DNA from: Chitinimonas prasina
Lineage (GTDB): Bacteria > Pseudomonadota > Gammaproteobacteria > Burkholderiales > Chitinimonadaceae
Length of the DNA: 64,000 nt
NCBI RefSeq assembly: GCF_030160395.1
Contig: NZ_BSOG01000006.1
Span: forward strand, 1 to 64,000
Direction: 5' to 3'
The position numbers and the translations under genes were made by a program. How positions within the stretch are numbered: the stretch's first letter is position 1; every line of letters begins with the position of its first letter. This document shows, piece after piece, positions 8,513 through 16,704 of this stretch. The notes under the pieces are model-generated. The model saw only the letters and a program-made list of their open reading frames with translations. It ran no database searches and was not told the origin of the DNA.

Positions 8513-9673
8513 ATGCCCATGTTTTCCGAACGCCTTTCCCGTCTGCAGGGCTCGCTGGTACGCGAGATTCTGGCTGTGGCCAACCAGCCTGACATGATCT
8601 CGTTTGCCGGTGGCCTGCCTGCCCCCGAAGCCATGCCCAAGCTCGATTTCAATGGCTTGCCTGATGGCCTGAGCCAGTACGGCCCCAGCGAAGGCGAGAA
8701 GTGGCTGCGCGAGGCGGTTGCCGCCGAGATGAGCAAGAACGGCGTACCGGTGACGGCCGACAATGTGCTGATACTGACCGGCTCGCAGCAGGGCCTGGAT
8801 CTGGCGGCCAAGCTGTTTGTGGATCACGACACACCGGTGCTGGTAGAGGCGCCGACTTTCCTGGCTGCCGTGCAGTGCTTCAGCCTGTTCGGCGCCCGTT
8901 TTGTGGAAGTGGGCCTGACACCCAATGGACCTGATCTGGACGAGCTGGAACGCAAGCTTAAGAGCGAGAAGCCCCGCTTTGCCTACCTGATCCCCACCTT
9001 TCAGAATCCGTCGGGCGTCTGCTATGACGAGGCTACCCGGCAGCGGGTGGCCGATCTGTTCGATGAGCACAATGTGGTGTTGCTGGAAGACGAGCCCTAC
9101 CGCGAGCTGGTGTATGACCAGTGCGACCGCGCACCGATCTGTTCCCGTCTGAAATCGGCACCTTGGGTGCATTTCGGCACCTTCTCCAAGACGGCCATCC
9201 CGGGTCTGCGCGTGGCCTATCTGGCCTGCCACCCCAGTCTGATGCCGCATTTCTACAAGCTGAAGCAAGCTGCCGACCTGCATACCAACCGGCAGGGCCA
9301 GTGGGCCATGCACAAGCTGTTGACCTCGGCCGAGTATCCGGCACACATTGCCCGCCTGCGTGACTTCTATCACCAGAAGCGCGACATCATGGCTGCTGCC
9401 CTGGACAAGCATTTCCATGACCTGGCTGACTGGACCGTGCCGCCCGGTGGCCTGTTTTTCTGGCTGAAGCTCAAGGCTGACATCGACAGCTATGGCTTGC
9501 TGCAACCGGCCCTGGACCGTAAGGTCGCCTTTATGCCAGGCAAGCCCTTCTATGCTACCGACCGTGTGTCCAACGAGTTGCGCTTGAACTTCAGCCACGC
9601 GTCGCCGGACAAGATCGAAGAAGGGGTGAAGACCCTGGCCGAGGTGATACGGGCGCATCTGTCCGCAGCCTGA
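8513..9673 (+). CDS. PLP-dependent class I/II aminotransferase (2-aminoadipate aminotransferase-like)
   Basis: 386 aa, fold-type I aminotransferase. The PLP Lys is Lys226 in FGTFSKTAIPGLR; Asn165-Pro (PTFQNPSG) and Asp193/Tyr196 (LEDEPYREL) are the usual cofactor contacts. The N-terminus (SLVREILAVANQPDMISFAGGLPAPE) places it with the LysN/MocR-catalytic-domain-like group. The substrate is undetermined; aromatic, branched-chain or 2-aminoadipate transamination are all seen in this group. Two ATGs are close together, at 8513 and 8519. GGA at 8510-8512 spaces better to the second, so the protein may begin MFSERLS. Confidence 0.9.
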   Translation: MPMFSERLSRLQGSLVREILAVANQPDMISFAGGLPAPEAMPKLDFNGLPDGLSQYGPSEGEKWLREAVAAEMSKNGVPVTADNVLILTGSQQGLDLAAKLFVDHDTPVLVEAPTFLAAVQCFSLFGARFVEVGLTPNGPDLDELERKLKSEKPRFAYLIPTFQNPSGVCYDEATRQRVADLFDEHNVVLLEDEPYRELVYDQCDRAPICSRLKSAPWVHFGTFSKTAIPGLRVAYLACHPSLMPHFYKLKQAADLHTNRQGQWAMHKLLTSAEYPAHIARLRDFYHQKRDIMAAALDKHFHDLADWTVPPGGLFFWLKLKADIDSYGLLQPALDRKVAFMPGKPFYATDRVSNELRLNFSHASPDKIEEGVKTLAEVIRAHLSAA

Positions 9674-9702
9674 TCTGCCGGGGATTGATCCGCTCAGCGT
9701 GT

Positions 9703-9726
9703 AGCCACCCCTCGGGGTGGCTTTTT
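9703..9726 (+). terminator. Rho-independent terminator after aminotransferase gene
   Basis: AGCCACCCC and GGGGTGGCT form a compact hairpin ending in TTTTTC. Confidence 0.88.
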
Positions 9727-9782
9727 CATGTTTGTAGCGGCTATAACCCAGAGCAAATCCAACACCGTATCTGGAGTCCTCC

Positions 9783-10514
9783 ATGCGCCTGTCTCTCTCC
9801 CAGCTGTTTGCCTTTGCTCTTGGCCTTGCACTGCTGCCGGCCTGGGGTGAGGCGCGTATCGTGGCGGGTGAAGTACCGCCCTTTGTCTACATGGAAAAAG
9901 GCGCGGTCAAGGGTGTTGCAGCCGACCTGGTGCGCGAGATGGCCAAGCGGGTGGGGCATTCTGGCAAGATCGATGTGCAGCCTTTTACCAGAATGCTGGA
10001 GACAGGCAAAACCGAAGCCAATGTGCTGCTGATACCGTTGGGCCGCAATGCCGCGCGCGAAGCCAGCTACCAGTGGGTGACTGGTCTGGTGGATGAGGAA
10101 TTCGTGCTGATAGGCCACGCAACCAGCAAGGTGGATGTCAGTAGCTTCAATCCAGCGCTCACCGTGGGAGTAATGCGTGATTCGGTGGGTGCGGGCATAG
10201 CCAAAGCCAAGGGCTTTACCAAGATTGAAGATGTGGTGAAGGAGGACATGAATGCCCAGAAGCTGGCTAATGGCCGGATCGACGCCTGGCTGGCCGCCTG
10301 GAATTCAGCGCTGCAGGGCCAGCGTGCGGCGGGCCTGGATGCCAAGCAGCTCAAGCGAGGCGCGGTGGCCAGCAGGGTCAGTATCTACCTGGGGGCCTCA
10401 CTCAAGTTTGACAAAGCGGAAGCCGAGACCTGGAAGGCGGCGCTGGAGGCGATGAAGAAGGATGGGAGCTTCGATAGGATTGTGAAGTCGTATGGATACG
10501 AGCTGCCGAAGTAG
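9783..10514 (+). CDS. Periplasmic substrate-binding protein (amino-acid type, orphan)
   Basis: 243 aa with a clear signal peptide (MRLSLSQLFAFALGLALLPAWGEA). The mature part resembles the short bacterial extracellular solute-binding family 3: VAGEVPPFVYMEKGAVKGVAADLVREMAKRVG at the start, and a C-terminal MKKDGSFDRIVKSYG helix. No permease or ATPase gene is adjacent, so it may be an orphan sensor-type binding protein or serve a distant transporter. The ligand is unknown. Its start follows a poorly conserved but acceptable ribosome-binding site (GGAG at 9775). Confidence 0.82.
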   Translation: MRLSLSQLFAFALGLALLPAWGEARIVAGEVPPFVYMEKGAVKGVAADLVREMAKRVGHSGKIDVQPFTRMLETGKTEANVLLIPLGRNAAREASYQWVTGLVDEEFVLIGHATSKVDVSSFNPALTVGVMRDSVGAGIAKAKGFTKIEDVVKEDMNAQKLANGRIDAWLAAWNSALQGQRAAGLDAKQLKRGAVASRVSIYLGASLKFDKAEAETWKAALEAMKKDGSFDRIVKSYGYELPK

Positions 10515-10558
10515 GCGGGTATCCGAGGCGTAGGGCTGCAGCCTGCTGCGGCCAATAA

Positions 10559-10586
10559 AAAGGCGGACACCGAGGTGTCCGCCTTT
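10559..10586. terminator. Bidirectional terminator between the binding protein and EF-G genes
   Basis: A 13-bp perfect stem AAAGGCGGACACC / GGTGTCCGCCTTT with a GA loop lies between convergent genes. A- and T-tracts on both sides allow function in both directions. Confidence 0.92.
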
Positions 10587-10593
10587 GAGTGTG

Positions 10594-12630
10594 TCAGCCG
10601 GGTTGGCCGGTGACAGCGCTGGCCACATGGGCAGGCACAGCGGCATAGTGGTCGAACTGCATGGTGAAGCTGGCACGGCCGGCTGTCAGTGCGCGTAGCT
10701 GGCCTATGTAGCCGAACATTTCACGTAGCGGCACATGGGCAGCAATGGCTACGGCATTGCCACGCATGGTCTGCTCGCGAACCTGTCCACGACGACGGTT
10801 CAGATCGCCAATGGCATCGCCCACATGGTCCAGCGGTGTTACCACTTCCACGGCCATCAGGGGTTCCTGCAGCACCGGGGCGGCTTTGCGCAGTGCTTCG
10901 CGCAAGGCCGCGCCGGCCGCCAGTTCAAACGCCAAGGGCGAAGAGTCGCGCTCGTGGTAGCTGCCATCCACCAGGGTGACCTTGAGGTCGACCACCGGGT
11001 AGCCTGCGACCACGCCCTGTTTGACCGTGTTGCGTACACCGGCCTCCACGCCGGGGATGAACTCGCGCGGGATAGCACCACCGGTCAGCTGGTGGCCAAA
11101 TATCAGGCCGCTGCCGTGGGGTAGCGGCTCTACCAACAGTTCCACCTCGGCATATTGGCCGGGGCCGCCAGTCTGCTTCTTGTGCATATGGCGCACCGTG
11201 GCAGCCTGGGTGATGGTTTCGCGGTAAGCCACCTGCGGCTGCCCGACGTTGACCTCCACCTTGAAGCGGCTACGCAGCTTCTCCAGTGTGACCTCGAGTT
11301 GCAGCTCGCCCATGCCTGACAGCACGGTCTGGCCGGTTTCGTGATCCTGCTTGAGATGCAGGCTGGGGTCCTCGGACAGCAGGGCCTGCAGACCCTTGAG
11401 CAGGTTCTGTTGGTCGGCCTGCGTCCTGGGTTCCACCGCCACATCGATCACCGGCTCCGGTGTATCGATGCGTTCCAGCACCAGTGGATGCGCCAGCGCG
11501 GTCAGCGTATCGCCGGTTACCGTGGCCTTGAGCCCGGCAATGGCGACGATATCGCCAGCGATGGCGAAGTCACGTTCCACCTTACGGTTGGCATGCATCT
11601 CGTACAGCCGTGCGATCCGCTCACGCTTGCCATTGGTGGCATTGAGCACCATGTCGCCCACTGCCAGGCGGCCACGGTACAGCCGGGTGAAGGTCAGCAT
11701 GCCGTGATCATCGTGCTGCACCTTGAAGGCGAGTGCCGCGAGGGGGCCGTTAGGATCCACCGCGATATCGTGCTCACTGGCCACCAGGACTTCGCCGGGT
11801 GCCGGCAGGTAAGCGTTGACGGCGTCCAGCAGCGGCTCCACCCCCTTGTTGCGATAGGCCGAGCCCAGCAGCACCGGCACAAAGGTGCCGACGATGGTGC
11901 CACGCCGTATGGCTTGGCGTAGCGCATCGGCACTGGGGTCGGCACCGTCAAGGTAGGCCGCCAGCAAGTCTTCATCCAACTCCACGGTGGATTCAACCAA
12001 CAGCTTGCGATAGTGCTGGGCCAGTTCCAGTTGTGCAGCCGGTATCGCTGCCACCTCATAGGGCACGGGCAGATGGTCTGCCGACCACAGCAAGGCGCGC
12101 ATCTCAACCAAATCAATGAGGCCACGGAATTCGCCTTCGCTGCCTATGGGGAGCTGCAGTACCAGGGGGGGGATGCCCAGGCGCTGCTGCATCATGCCAA
12201 CCACGCGCAGGAAGTCGGCGCCGGTACGATCCAGCTTGTTGATGAAGGCCAGACGAGGCACATGGTATTTGTCGGCCAGGCGCCAGTTTGTCTCAGTCTG
12301 CGGCTCCACACCGGCGACGCCGTCGAATACCACCACTGCGCCGTCCAGCACGCGCAATGAGCGGTTGACCTCGATATTGAAGTCGATATGGCCAGGCGTG
12401 TCGATCAGGTTGATCTGCGTGCCTTGCCAGAAGACCGTGGTGGCGGCGCTATTGATAGTGATGCCACGTGCCTTTTCCTGCGGGTCGTAGTCCATGGTGG
12501 CGGCGCCCTTGTGGACTTCGCCCATTTTGTAGTTCTCGCCCGTGTAGAACAGGATGCGTTCGGAGGTGGTGGTCTTGCCGGCGTCGACGTGAGCGATGAT
12601 GCCGATATTGCGTAGTTTTCTGTCTTCCAT
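10594..12630 (-). CDS. fusA: Elongation factor G family translational GTPase (second EF-G)
   Basis: 678 aa. GTPase motifs are intact: AHVDAGKTT (13-21), the switch I RGIT, DTPGH (77-81) and NKLD (131-134). Domains II-V follow, with the EF-G domain IV/V sequences near the C-terminus. It is not in a str operon (no rpsL, rpsG or tuf nearby), is slightly shorter than canonical proteobacterial EF-G and differs from it, so it is probably a paralogue of the EF-G2 kind. A role in ribosome recycling, stress or antibiotic tolerance is possible but not shown. The ATG at 12630 is used; upstream in-frame sequence belongs to an unusual leader holding two hairpins and a small ORF. Confidence 0.9.
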   Translation of the reverse strand: MEDRKLRNIGIIAHVDAGKTTTSERILFYTGENYKMGEVHKGAATMDYDPQEKARGITINSAATTVFWQGTQINLIDTPGHIDFNIEVNRSLRVLDGAVVVFDGVAGVEPQTETNWRLADKYHVPRLAFINKLDRTGADFLRVVGMMQQRLGIPPLVLQLPIGSEGEFRGLIDLVEMRALLWSADHLPVPYEVAAIPAAQLELAQHYRKLLVESTVELDEDLLAAYLDGADPSADALRQAIRRGTIVGTFVPVLLGSAYRNKGVEPLLDAVNAYLPAPGEVLVASEHDIAVDPNGPLAALAFKVQHDDHGMLTFTRLYRGRLAVGDMVLNATNGKRERIARLYEMHANRKVERDFAIAGDIVAIAGLKATVTGDTLTALAHPLVLERIDTPEPVIDVAVEPRTQADQQNLLKGLQALLSEDPSLHLKQDHETGQTVLSGMGELQLEVTLEKLRSRFKVEVNVGQPQVAYRETITQAATVRHMHKKQTGGPGQYAEVELLVEPLPHGSGLIFGHQLTGGAIPREFIPGVEAGVRNTVKQGVVAGYPVVDLKVTLVDGSYHERDSSPLAFELAAGAALREALRKAAPVLQEPLMAVEVVTPLDHVGDAIGDLNRRRGQVREQTMRGNAVAIAAHVPLREMFGYIGQLRALTAGRASFTMQFDHYAAVPAHVASAVTGQPG

Positions 12631-12652
12631 GATCTGTGTCTTCCAATAAACA

Positions 12653-12682
12653 ACCCCGGAGGGTTTGCACCAATTCCGGGGT
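12653..12682 (-). promoter_or_regulatory. Terminator-like hairpin just upstream of the EF-G start
   Basis: On the minus strand ACCCCGGA pairs with TCCGGGGT over a 14-nt loop and is followed by TTGTTTATT, about 22 nt before the EF-G ATG. It resembles the stronger hairpin at 12911-12938 in stem and tail. It may be an attenuator or a structure controlling ribosome access. Confidence 0.5.
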
Positions 12683-12742
12683 GGTTCTGCCAACCGGATA
12701 GGTGCTGTACAGCCCCGTCCGGCATGGATGCCGAGGATAGGG

Positions 12743-12880
12743 CTAGGCCGTATCTTGCGGGGCGGCGACACAGTGCGCAGGGCGTACCGTGGTCACCAGG
12801 TTCGTGCCAAAGGGCGAGCGCAAGCCTCTGCTCCCTTGGCTGGACCAAATTACGGCGATCAACTTGTCGTAGGTACGCAT
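12743..12880 (-). CDS. Possible 45-aa leader peptide upstream of the second EF-G
   Basis: A 46-codon frame starts at ATG 12880 with an excellent ribosome-binding site (AGGAG, 6-nt spacing). The peptide begins [16 protein letters not shown] and ends APQDTA. It has no recognisable domain. It lies between a strong minus-strand terminator hairpin and a second hairpin next to the EF-G start, the layout of a translated leader in an attenuation system. It could equally be a chance ORF. Confidence 0.35.
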   Translation of the reverse strand: MRTYDKLIAVIWSSQGSRGLRSPFGTNLVTTVRPAHCVAAPQDTA

Positions 12881-12901
12881 GGCGCACTCCTGCTGTGAAA
12901 G

Positions 12902-12938
12902 AAAAAACAAACCCCGGTGGCTTGAGGCCTACCGGGGT
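12902..12938 (-). terminator. Strong terminator/attenuator hairpin in the EF-G leader
   Basis: On the minus strand ACCCCGGT pairs with ACCGGGGT, extended by GGC/GCC with one bulged A and a CTCAA loop, followed by TTGTTTTTTC. A competing pairing is possible: GCCTACC at 12959-12965 is complementary to GGTAGGC inside the 5' arm. It could simply end transcription from the helical-repeat gene, but that gene's stop is 286 bp away. Confidence 0.8.
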
Positions 12939-13190
12939 CGGGGTGTTACTGCTACCCGGGTAGGCGATCAGCCTCCCGAGCAGTGCTCAAAAGGCTAGTA
13001 CGGCATTGCCAGCAATGCGCGATCTGCAAAGGGCGCACGGGCGCCAGCGGCCACGAGGGCAGCGTTGCATTGGCAGTGATCGAGTTGGTGTTGGGTCATT
13101 GCAGGAGTATCCGTAATCTCTTTTTAGAGACTAACACTATGGTTGGGTTGCACGCAATAGGCCGGGATGGGCGGCAGGCATGGCACGCCG
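12939..13190. other. Non-coding upstream part of the EF-G leader region
   Basis: No convincing gene. A 34-codon minus-strand frame (12995-13099) has no clear ribosome-binding site. The palindrome CTACCCGGGTAG (12953-12964) and the short hairpin TCTCT-AAAA-AGAGA (around 13119) are the only structures I see. A weak minus-strand promoter could lie around 13120-13155. Confidence 0.35.
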
Positions 13191-13215
13191 CTTCCCTGCC
13201 TGCAAAGCAGGGAAG
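13191..13215 (-). terminator. Hairpin after the helical-repeat protein gene
   Basis: CTTCCCTGC and GCAGGGAAG form a 9-bp stem with a 7-nt loop, 9 bp beyond the stop codon. No T-run follows on the minus strand, so termination may be weak. Confidence 0.5.
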
Positions 13216-13223
13216 CAGGCGCA

Positions 13224-14006
13224 TCAATCGTCAGTCAGCTCGGACTTGGCGAACTCCACGTCCAGCTTCTCCATGGCATCCAAGGGCTGGCATTCGGCGG
13301 CTTCTTCATACAGCTTGGTGGCGTCCTTGACCTTCTTGTTGCCATAGAGGGTCAGCAGGCCGTTGGCGTATTCGATGCGCGCAATGGCGGAATGGGGAAT
13401 CAACTCCAGCGCCTTTTCGTAGTGGGCTTCGGATGCATCCTTGGAGACGCCGTAGGTGAGGGAGCCCACCATGCTGCCGACTTTGCCGATGATCTCGGCA
13501 TGGTAGGCACCCAGCGCGATATGTGCTTCGGCGTGCTCCGGGGCCAGCGACAGGGTTTTATCGAGGCTGGCCTTGCATTTGCTGGCGATGCCCTGAGTCA
13601 GTGCCTTGGCGATGGAAATGGCCTGGCTGTAACGGCCCAGTGCATAGGCGTGCTGGTAGTGGGCATTGATGTTGTTGGGATTCTCCTTGGCGGCCACTTC
13701 GGCGCGGTCGGCGACTTCCTCGAACAGCTCTTTCTTCTCGTCCTCGTCTTCCACCAGATAGGTGGCGTAGATGCTCTGTGCCTTGTTGGCGGCATTCATG
13801 CCCGAGCCGGTTTCGGATTTCAGGCCCAGGGCCACGGCATTTTGAAAATCGCCACGATGGTAGGCGCGCCAGGCTTCCTGGCTGGCTTCATCTTCTGGCC
13901 AGGGCTCCTGATCGCCGGCGTGCAGGCGTTCCCACTGTTTCCACAGCTTGTCGCCGTCGTAGTCGAAGGCGGCTGCGTCATGGGGAAAGGCTGTCCACTT
14001 GCTCAT
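13224..14006 (-). CDS. TPR-like helical-repeat protein, function unknown
   Basis: 260 aa, acidic, no signal peptide. Several helix pairs of TPR character are visible, for example NNINAHYQHAYALGRYSQAIS, PEHAEAHIALGAYHAEIIG and PHSAIARIEYANGLLTLYG. The C-terminus carries the last repeat and ends in SELTDD. The N-terminal DYDGDKLWKQWERLHAGDQEPWP segment is distinctive. It is probably a cytosolic scaffold or interaction protein; I cannot name a pathway. The ATG at 14006 has a good ribosome-binding site (GGAGA). It is followed by a hairpin and appears monocistronic. Confidence 0.75.
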   Translation of the reverse strand: MSKWTAFPHDAAAFDYDGDKLWKQWERLHAGDQEPWPEDEASQEAWRAYHRGDFQNAVALGLKSETGSGMNAANKAQSIYATYLVEDEDEKKELFEEVADRAEVAAKENPNNINAHYQHAYALGRYSQAISIAKALTQGIASKCKASLDKTLSLAPEHAEAHIALGAYHAEIIGKVGSMVGSLTYGVSKDASEAHYEKALELIPHSAIARIEYANGLLTLYGNKKVKDATKLYEEAAECQPLDAMEKLDVEFAKSELTDD

Positions 14007-14079
14007 GGTTGTCTCCGCTGTTGTTGGCATCTGGGGCCATTATAGACAGGCGCTTGCTCGGGTCGGCAATCGAAACAAG

Positions 14080-14115
14080 GCAGGGGCAAGGGCGTTGTGG
14101 CGCCTTTGCCCCTGC
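14080..14115 (-). terminator. Terminator hairpin after the exported PHP-like gene
   Basis: A 15-bp stem with one G-T wobble (arms 14080-14094 and 14101-14115) closes on a 6-nt loop, 38 bp beyond the stop codon. On the minus strand it is followed by CTTGTTTC. Confidence 0.65.
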
Positions 14116-14152
14116 TGTGTGGCGGTGGGTGTACCACCTTACCCGGAGCGGG

Positions 14153-16540
14153 TTAACGCTTGATGCTGGCAGTGCCGCCGGTGTAGCTCAGCGTCAGGGT
14201 ATAGCGTTGGCTGCTGCTGCTGCCCTTGTAGCTGATGACCTTGAGGTAGACGGTCTGGCTGGCATTGCCATTGGTGTAGCTGAGGCTCTCGGTGCAGGTA
14301 TTGCCGAGCGATGATTTGAGCGTGCTGTCGCTGCCATTGACCAGGTAGAGATCATAGTCCTTGTCGGTGGGGCCGCTCATGTTCACCCGCAGGGTTTCGC
14401 CGGGGTTCAGCGTCAGCTTGTAGTAGTCCTTGTCGCTGACCGTGCCCATGGTGCCATTGATGCTGCTGACCGTGCGTGCTGCCACGTTGGCACTGCTGAG
14501 GCTGCCGTTGGACTCGGTCTCGGCCAGGCTGCCACCGCCGGTGGTGTTGCTGACGTTGAAGCTGACCGGGTTGCTGCTGGCACTGTTGCCTGCGGCGTCA
14601 TGGGCGCGGGCCACCAAGGTGTGGCTGCCGTTGGCCAGGGTGGTGCTGTCCAGTACCAGGCTGTAAGGCGTGCTGTTGTCGCTACCCTTGCTGCTGCCAT
14701 CGACCAGGAACTCCACATTGCTGACGCCAATATTGTCGCTGGCATTGGCGGCCAGGCTGATGTTGCCGCTGCTGCCGGTGACGCTGGCTGTCACAGTAGG
14801 GGGCGTGGTATCGGTGCCGCCGCCACCCGAAGTCTGGTTGACCCAGATTGGGGCAGACCACAATACCTTGCCGTCGTCCTGAGTCAGCTTGGCATAGTAG
14901 AAGTGCTCGCCAACGGCTGGCGTCACCGTGGTGACTGCGTCGGTGGACAACAGGGTGACGGTGCCATTGCGCCGCGGCACACCCTCGAATATCTGCACCT
15001 GGGTCACGCTACGGCCGGCACTGTTGGCAAAGTTGGCTGTCAGCGTCAGCGGGCCGCTATTGCTGATGCGGGCACCCATGATTTGACCATTGGCGGTGAA
15101 GATCAGCTGCGACTGCTTGTCCATGCTGGCAAACACCCGGCGTGCGCGCATGGCTTCGACAAAGCTGGCCAGGTTCAAGGCGGCACCTTGGGGGATCAAT
15201 ACGCCGGTGCGGTTGGTGTAGCTGGTGCCCCAGTTGGCGCAGTGATTGTCCTGGTTGGTGGTGGGCGCGACATGGTAGCCCCGCTCCAGCAGCATGTTGT
15301 AGGCGCTTTCGTAGTTGCTGCGGCCGGTCTCGGTTTCGGTGGTGTTGGAGGAGAAGGCCGAGGTATTCATGATCTCGGTCGCCACCATGACTTCGTCGCC
15401 ATTGGCGTCATAGCCCAGCGCGGTGCCATTGATCAGGAACTGGCCGCTACGCTCGGGGTGGTTGAACTGACCTATCCAGCCTTGTTGCTTCATCGTGGCG
15501 TAGAGGTTGGCGTAGTCGTTCTTGGCAACAAAGCGGTCACCGATCAACTGGTTGCTGCTGTTGTACTCCCAGGCCAGCAGCTCATGGGCATTCAGGATAT
15601 TGAGGTGGCCACCGTTGTTGATGACACCCCACTCCATGCCGTAAAGGGCCAGGAAGTCAGGGTTGGCGGTGTTGTGGCTGCTGGCCGCAGCCAGGCCGGC
15701 CTGGTAGCGGTTGCGGGCGGTGGTGGGATTGGCTGCGCTATTGGTGCTGGAGGAACCATCGAAGTAATGGTTGTGCTCCGAGGTCATCAGGAAGTCGAGG
15801 CCGGCATTGCGAGCGTAGCTGAAGGCATCGGCCGGGCCGTACTGGCCGGTCTGGGCGGGCTGCGAAGAAGTGCAACTGCCGATGGCGCCGCCGCCATCCG
15901 AGTCATTGGTCTGGCTGTGCAGGTTGCCGTAGTAGACGGTATAGGGCAGCGAGCCGGTAGCGGGGGCCGCCTGTATGCGCATGCCGCCCTTGCGCTGCAC
16001 GGTGGGCAGGCCGGCAAAGCGGGGCATGGCCGGCTTGGCCGGATTGCCGACGCGGATATCCCAGCGCTGCAGCTTGCGGTCGTGATCGTCGGCGGTCTGC
16101 AGCAGGCGGCTTACCCGTGCACTGGTGTTGCCGGCAATGCTGCGGGCGAGGACGGGATCGGCCACGGTGGCATGCAGTTGCACGCTGTAGGTGCCGTCAG
16201 GCAGGCCAGCATGCTTGCCGCTGCGGCCGGCCCAGGGGACTTCCACCGTCAATGGCCGGCCCAGATAGGACGACTCACCGTCCCAGCGCTCGACCAGCTT
16301 GCCCTTGGGGTCCAGCAGCTCCAGGCGCCAGGCCACGGTCTGCAGGTAATGGGCGCCGGGGTAATCAAATTGCAGGGCAAAGGTACGTGCGCCGTTGATA
16401 TCGCGGCCGGCATAGGGTGCCGACAGGGTGGCGTCGAACTCGAAATGATCGGGGTTGCGGCTGCCAGGGGCGGCCAAGGCGCTGCTGACGGCGAGGCTCA
16501 GTGCCAGTGCAACGCAGTACGTAGTGTGTTTCTCTCTCAC
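14153..16540 (-). CDS. Exported PHP-like metallohydrolase with Ig-like and PPC domains
   Basis: 795 aa with a signal peptide (cleavage near residue 23). Residues ~30-165 form a beta-rich domain. From ~200 to ~520 the chain looks like a CehA/McbA-type PHP metallohydrolase: metal-ligand-like motifs are NLHSQTNDSDGG (206-217), TSEHNH (253-258), FNHPERSG and NQDNH. A Gly/Thr linker leads to a bacterial Ig-like domain (TPPTVTASVTGS to SNPVSFNVS, ~580-680), then a pre-peptidase C-terminal (PPC) domain with KDYYKLTLNPGETL and DYDLYLVNGS. This order is typical of type II-secreted enzymes in which PPC helps export or attachment. The substrate is unknown. It is monocistronic by spacing. Confidence 0.78.
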   Translation of the reverse strand: MREKHTTYCVALALSLAVSSALAAPGSRNPDHFEFDATLSAPYAGRDINGARTFALQFDYPGAHYLQTVAWRLELLDPKGKLVERWDGESSYLGRPLTVEVPWAGRSGKHAGLPDGTYSVQLHATVADPVLARSIAGNTSARVSRLLQTADDHDRKLQRWDIRVGNPAKPAMPRFAGLPTVQRKGGMRIQAAPATGSLPYTVYYGNLHSQTNDSDGGGAIGSCTSSQPAQTGQYGPADAFSYARNAGLDFLMTSEHNHYFDGSSSTNSAANPTTARNRYQAGLAAASSHNTANPDFLALYGMEWGVINNGGHLNILNAHELLAWEYNSSNQLIGDRFVAKNDYANLYATMKQQGWIGQFNHPERSGQFLINGTALGYDANGDEVMVATEIMNTSAFSSNTTETETGRSNYESAYNMLLERGYHVAPTTNQDNHCANWGTSYTNRTGVLIPQGAALNLASFVEAMRARRVFASMDKQSQLIFTANGQIMGARISNSGPLTLTANFANSAGRSVTQVQIFEGVPRRNGTVTLLSTDAVTTVTPAVGEHFYYAKLTQDDGKVLWSAPIWVNQTSGGGGTDTTPPTVTASVTGSSGNISLAANASDNIGVSNVEFLVDGSSKGSDNSTPYSLVLDSTTLANGSHTLVARAHDAAGNSASSNPVSFNVSNTTGGGSLAETESNGSLSSANVAARTVSSINGTMGTVSDKDYYKLTLNPGETLRVNMSGPTDKDYDLYLVNGSDSTLKSSLGNTCTESLSYTNGNASQTVYLKVISYKGSSSSQRYTLTLSYTGGTASIKR

Positions 16541-16704
16541 GGTATTCCCTTATAGACAACACAACCGAAACGGATGCCGGTTGCGCGGGCGGGATTCTAC
16601 CGGGCCGGTGATTAAGAGAATATTTAATTAATCAAACAGTTGGCCAGTGTTGCGCACATCACCCCACCGGGTTTGGTATTCGGCCAGTGGGGTGTTGTCG
16701 CCAC

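Noticed and set aside
8453-9784. 443-codon minus-strand frame opposite the aminotransferase
   Set aside because: The + strand protein has all PLP-enzyme motifs; the minus frame is low-complexity shadow sequence.
12995-13099. 34-codon minus-strand frame in the EF-G leader region
   Set aside because: No clear ribosome-binding site, and the peptide looks random. The 45-codon frame nearer EF-G is the better candidate.
14600-16555. 651-codon open frame on the + strand opposite the PHP-like gene
   Set aside because: Antisense to a well-supported gene; its Gly/Ala/Val-rich translation has no recognisable domain. Long antisense frames are common in GC-rich genes with strong codon bias.
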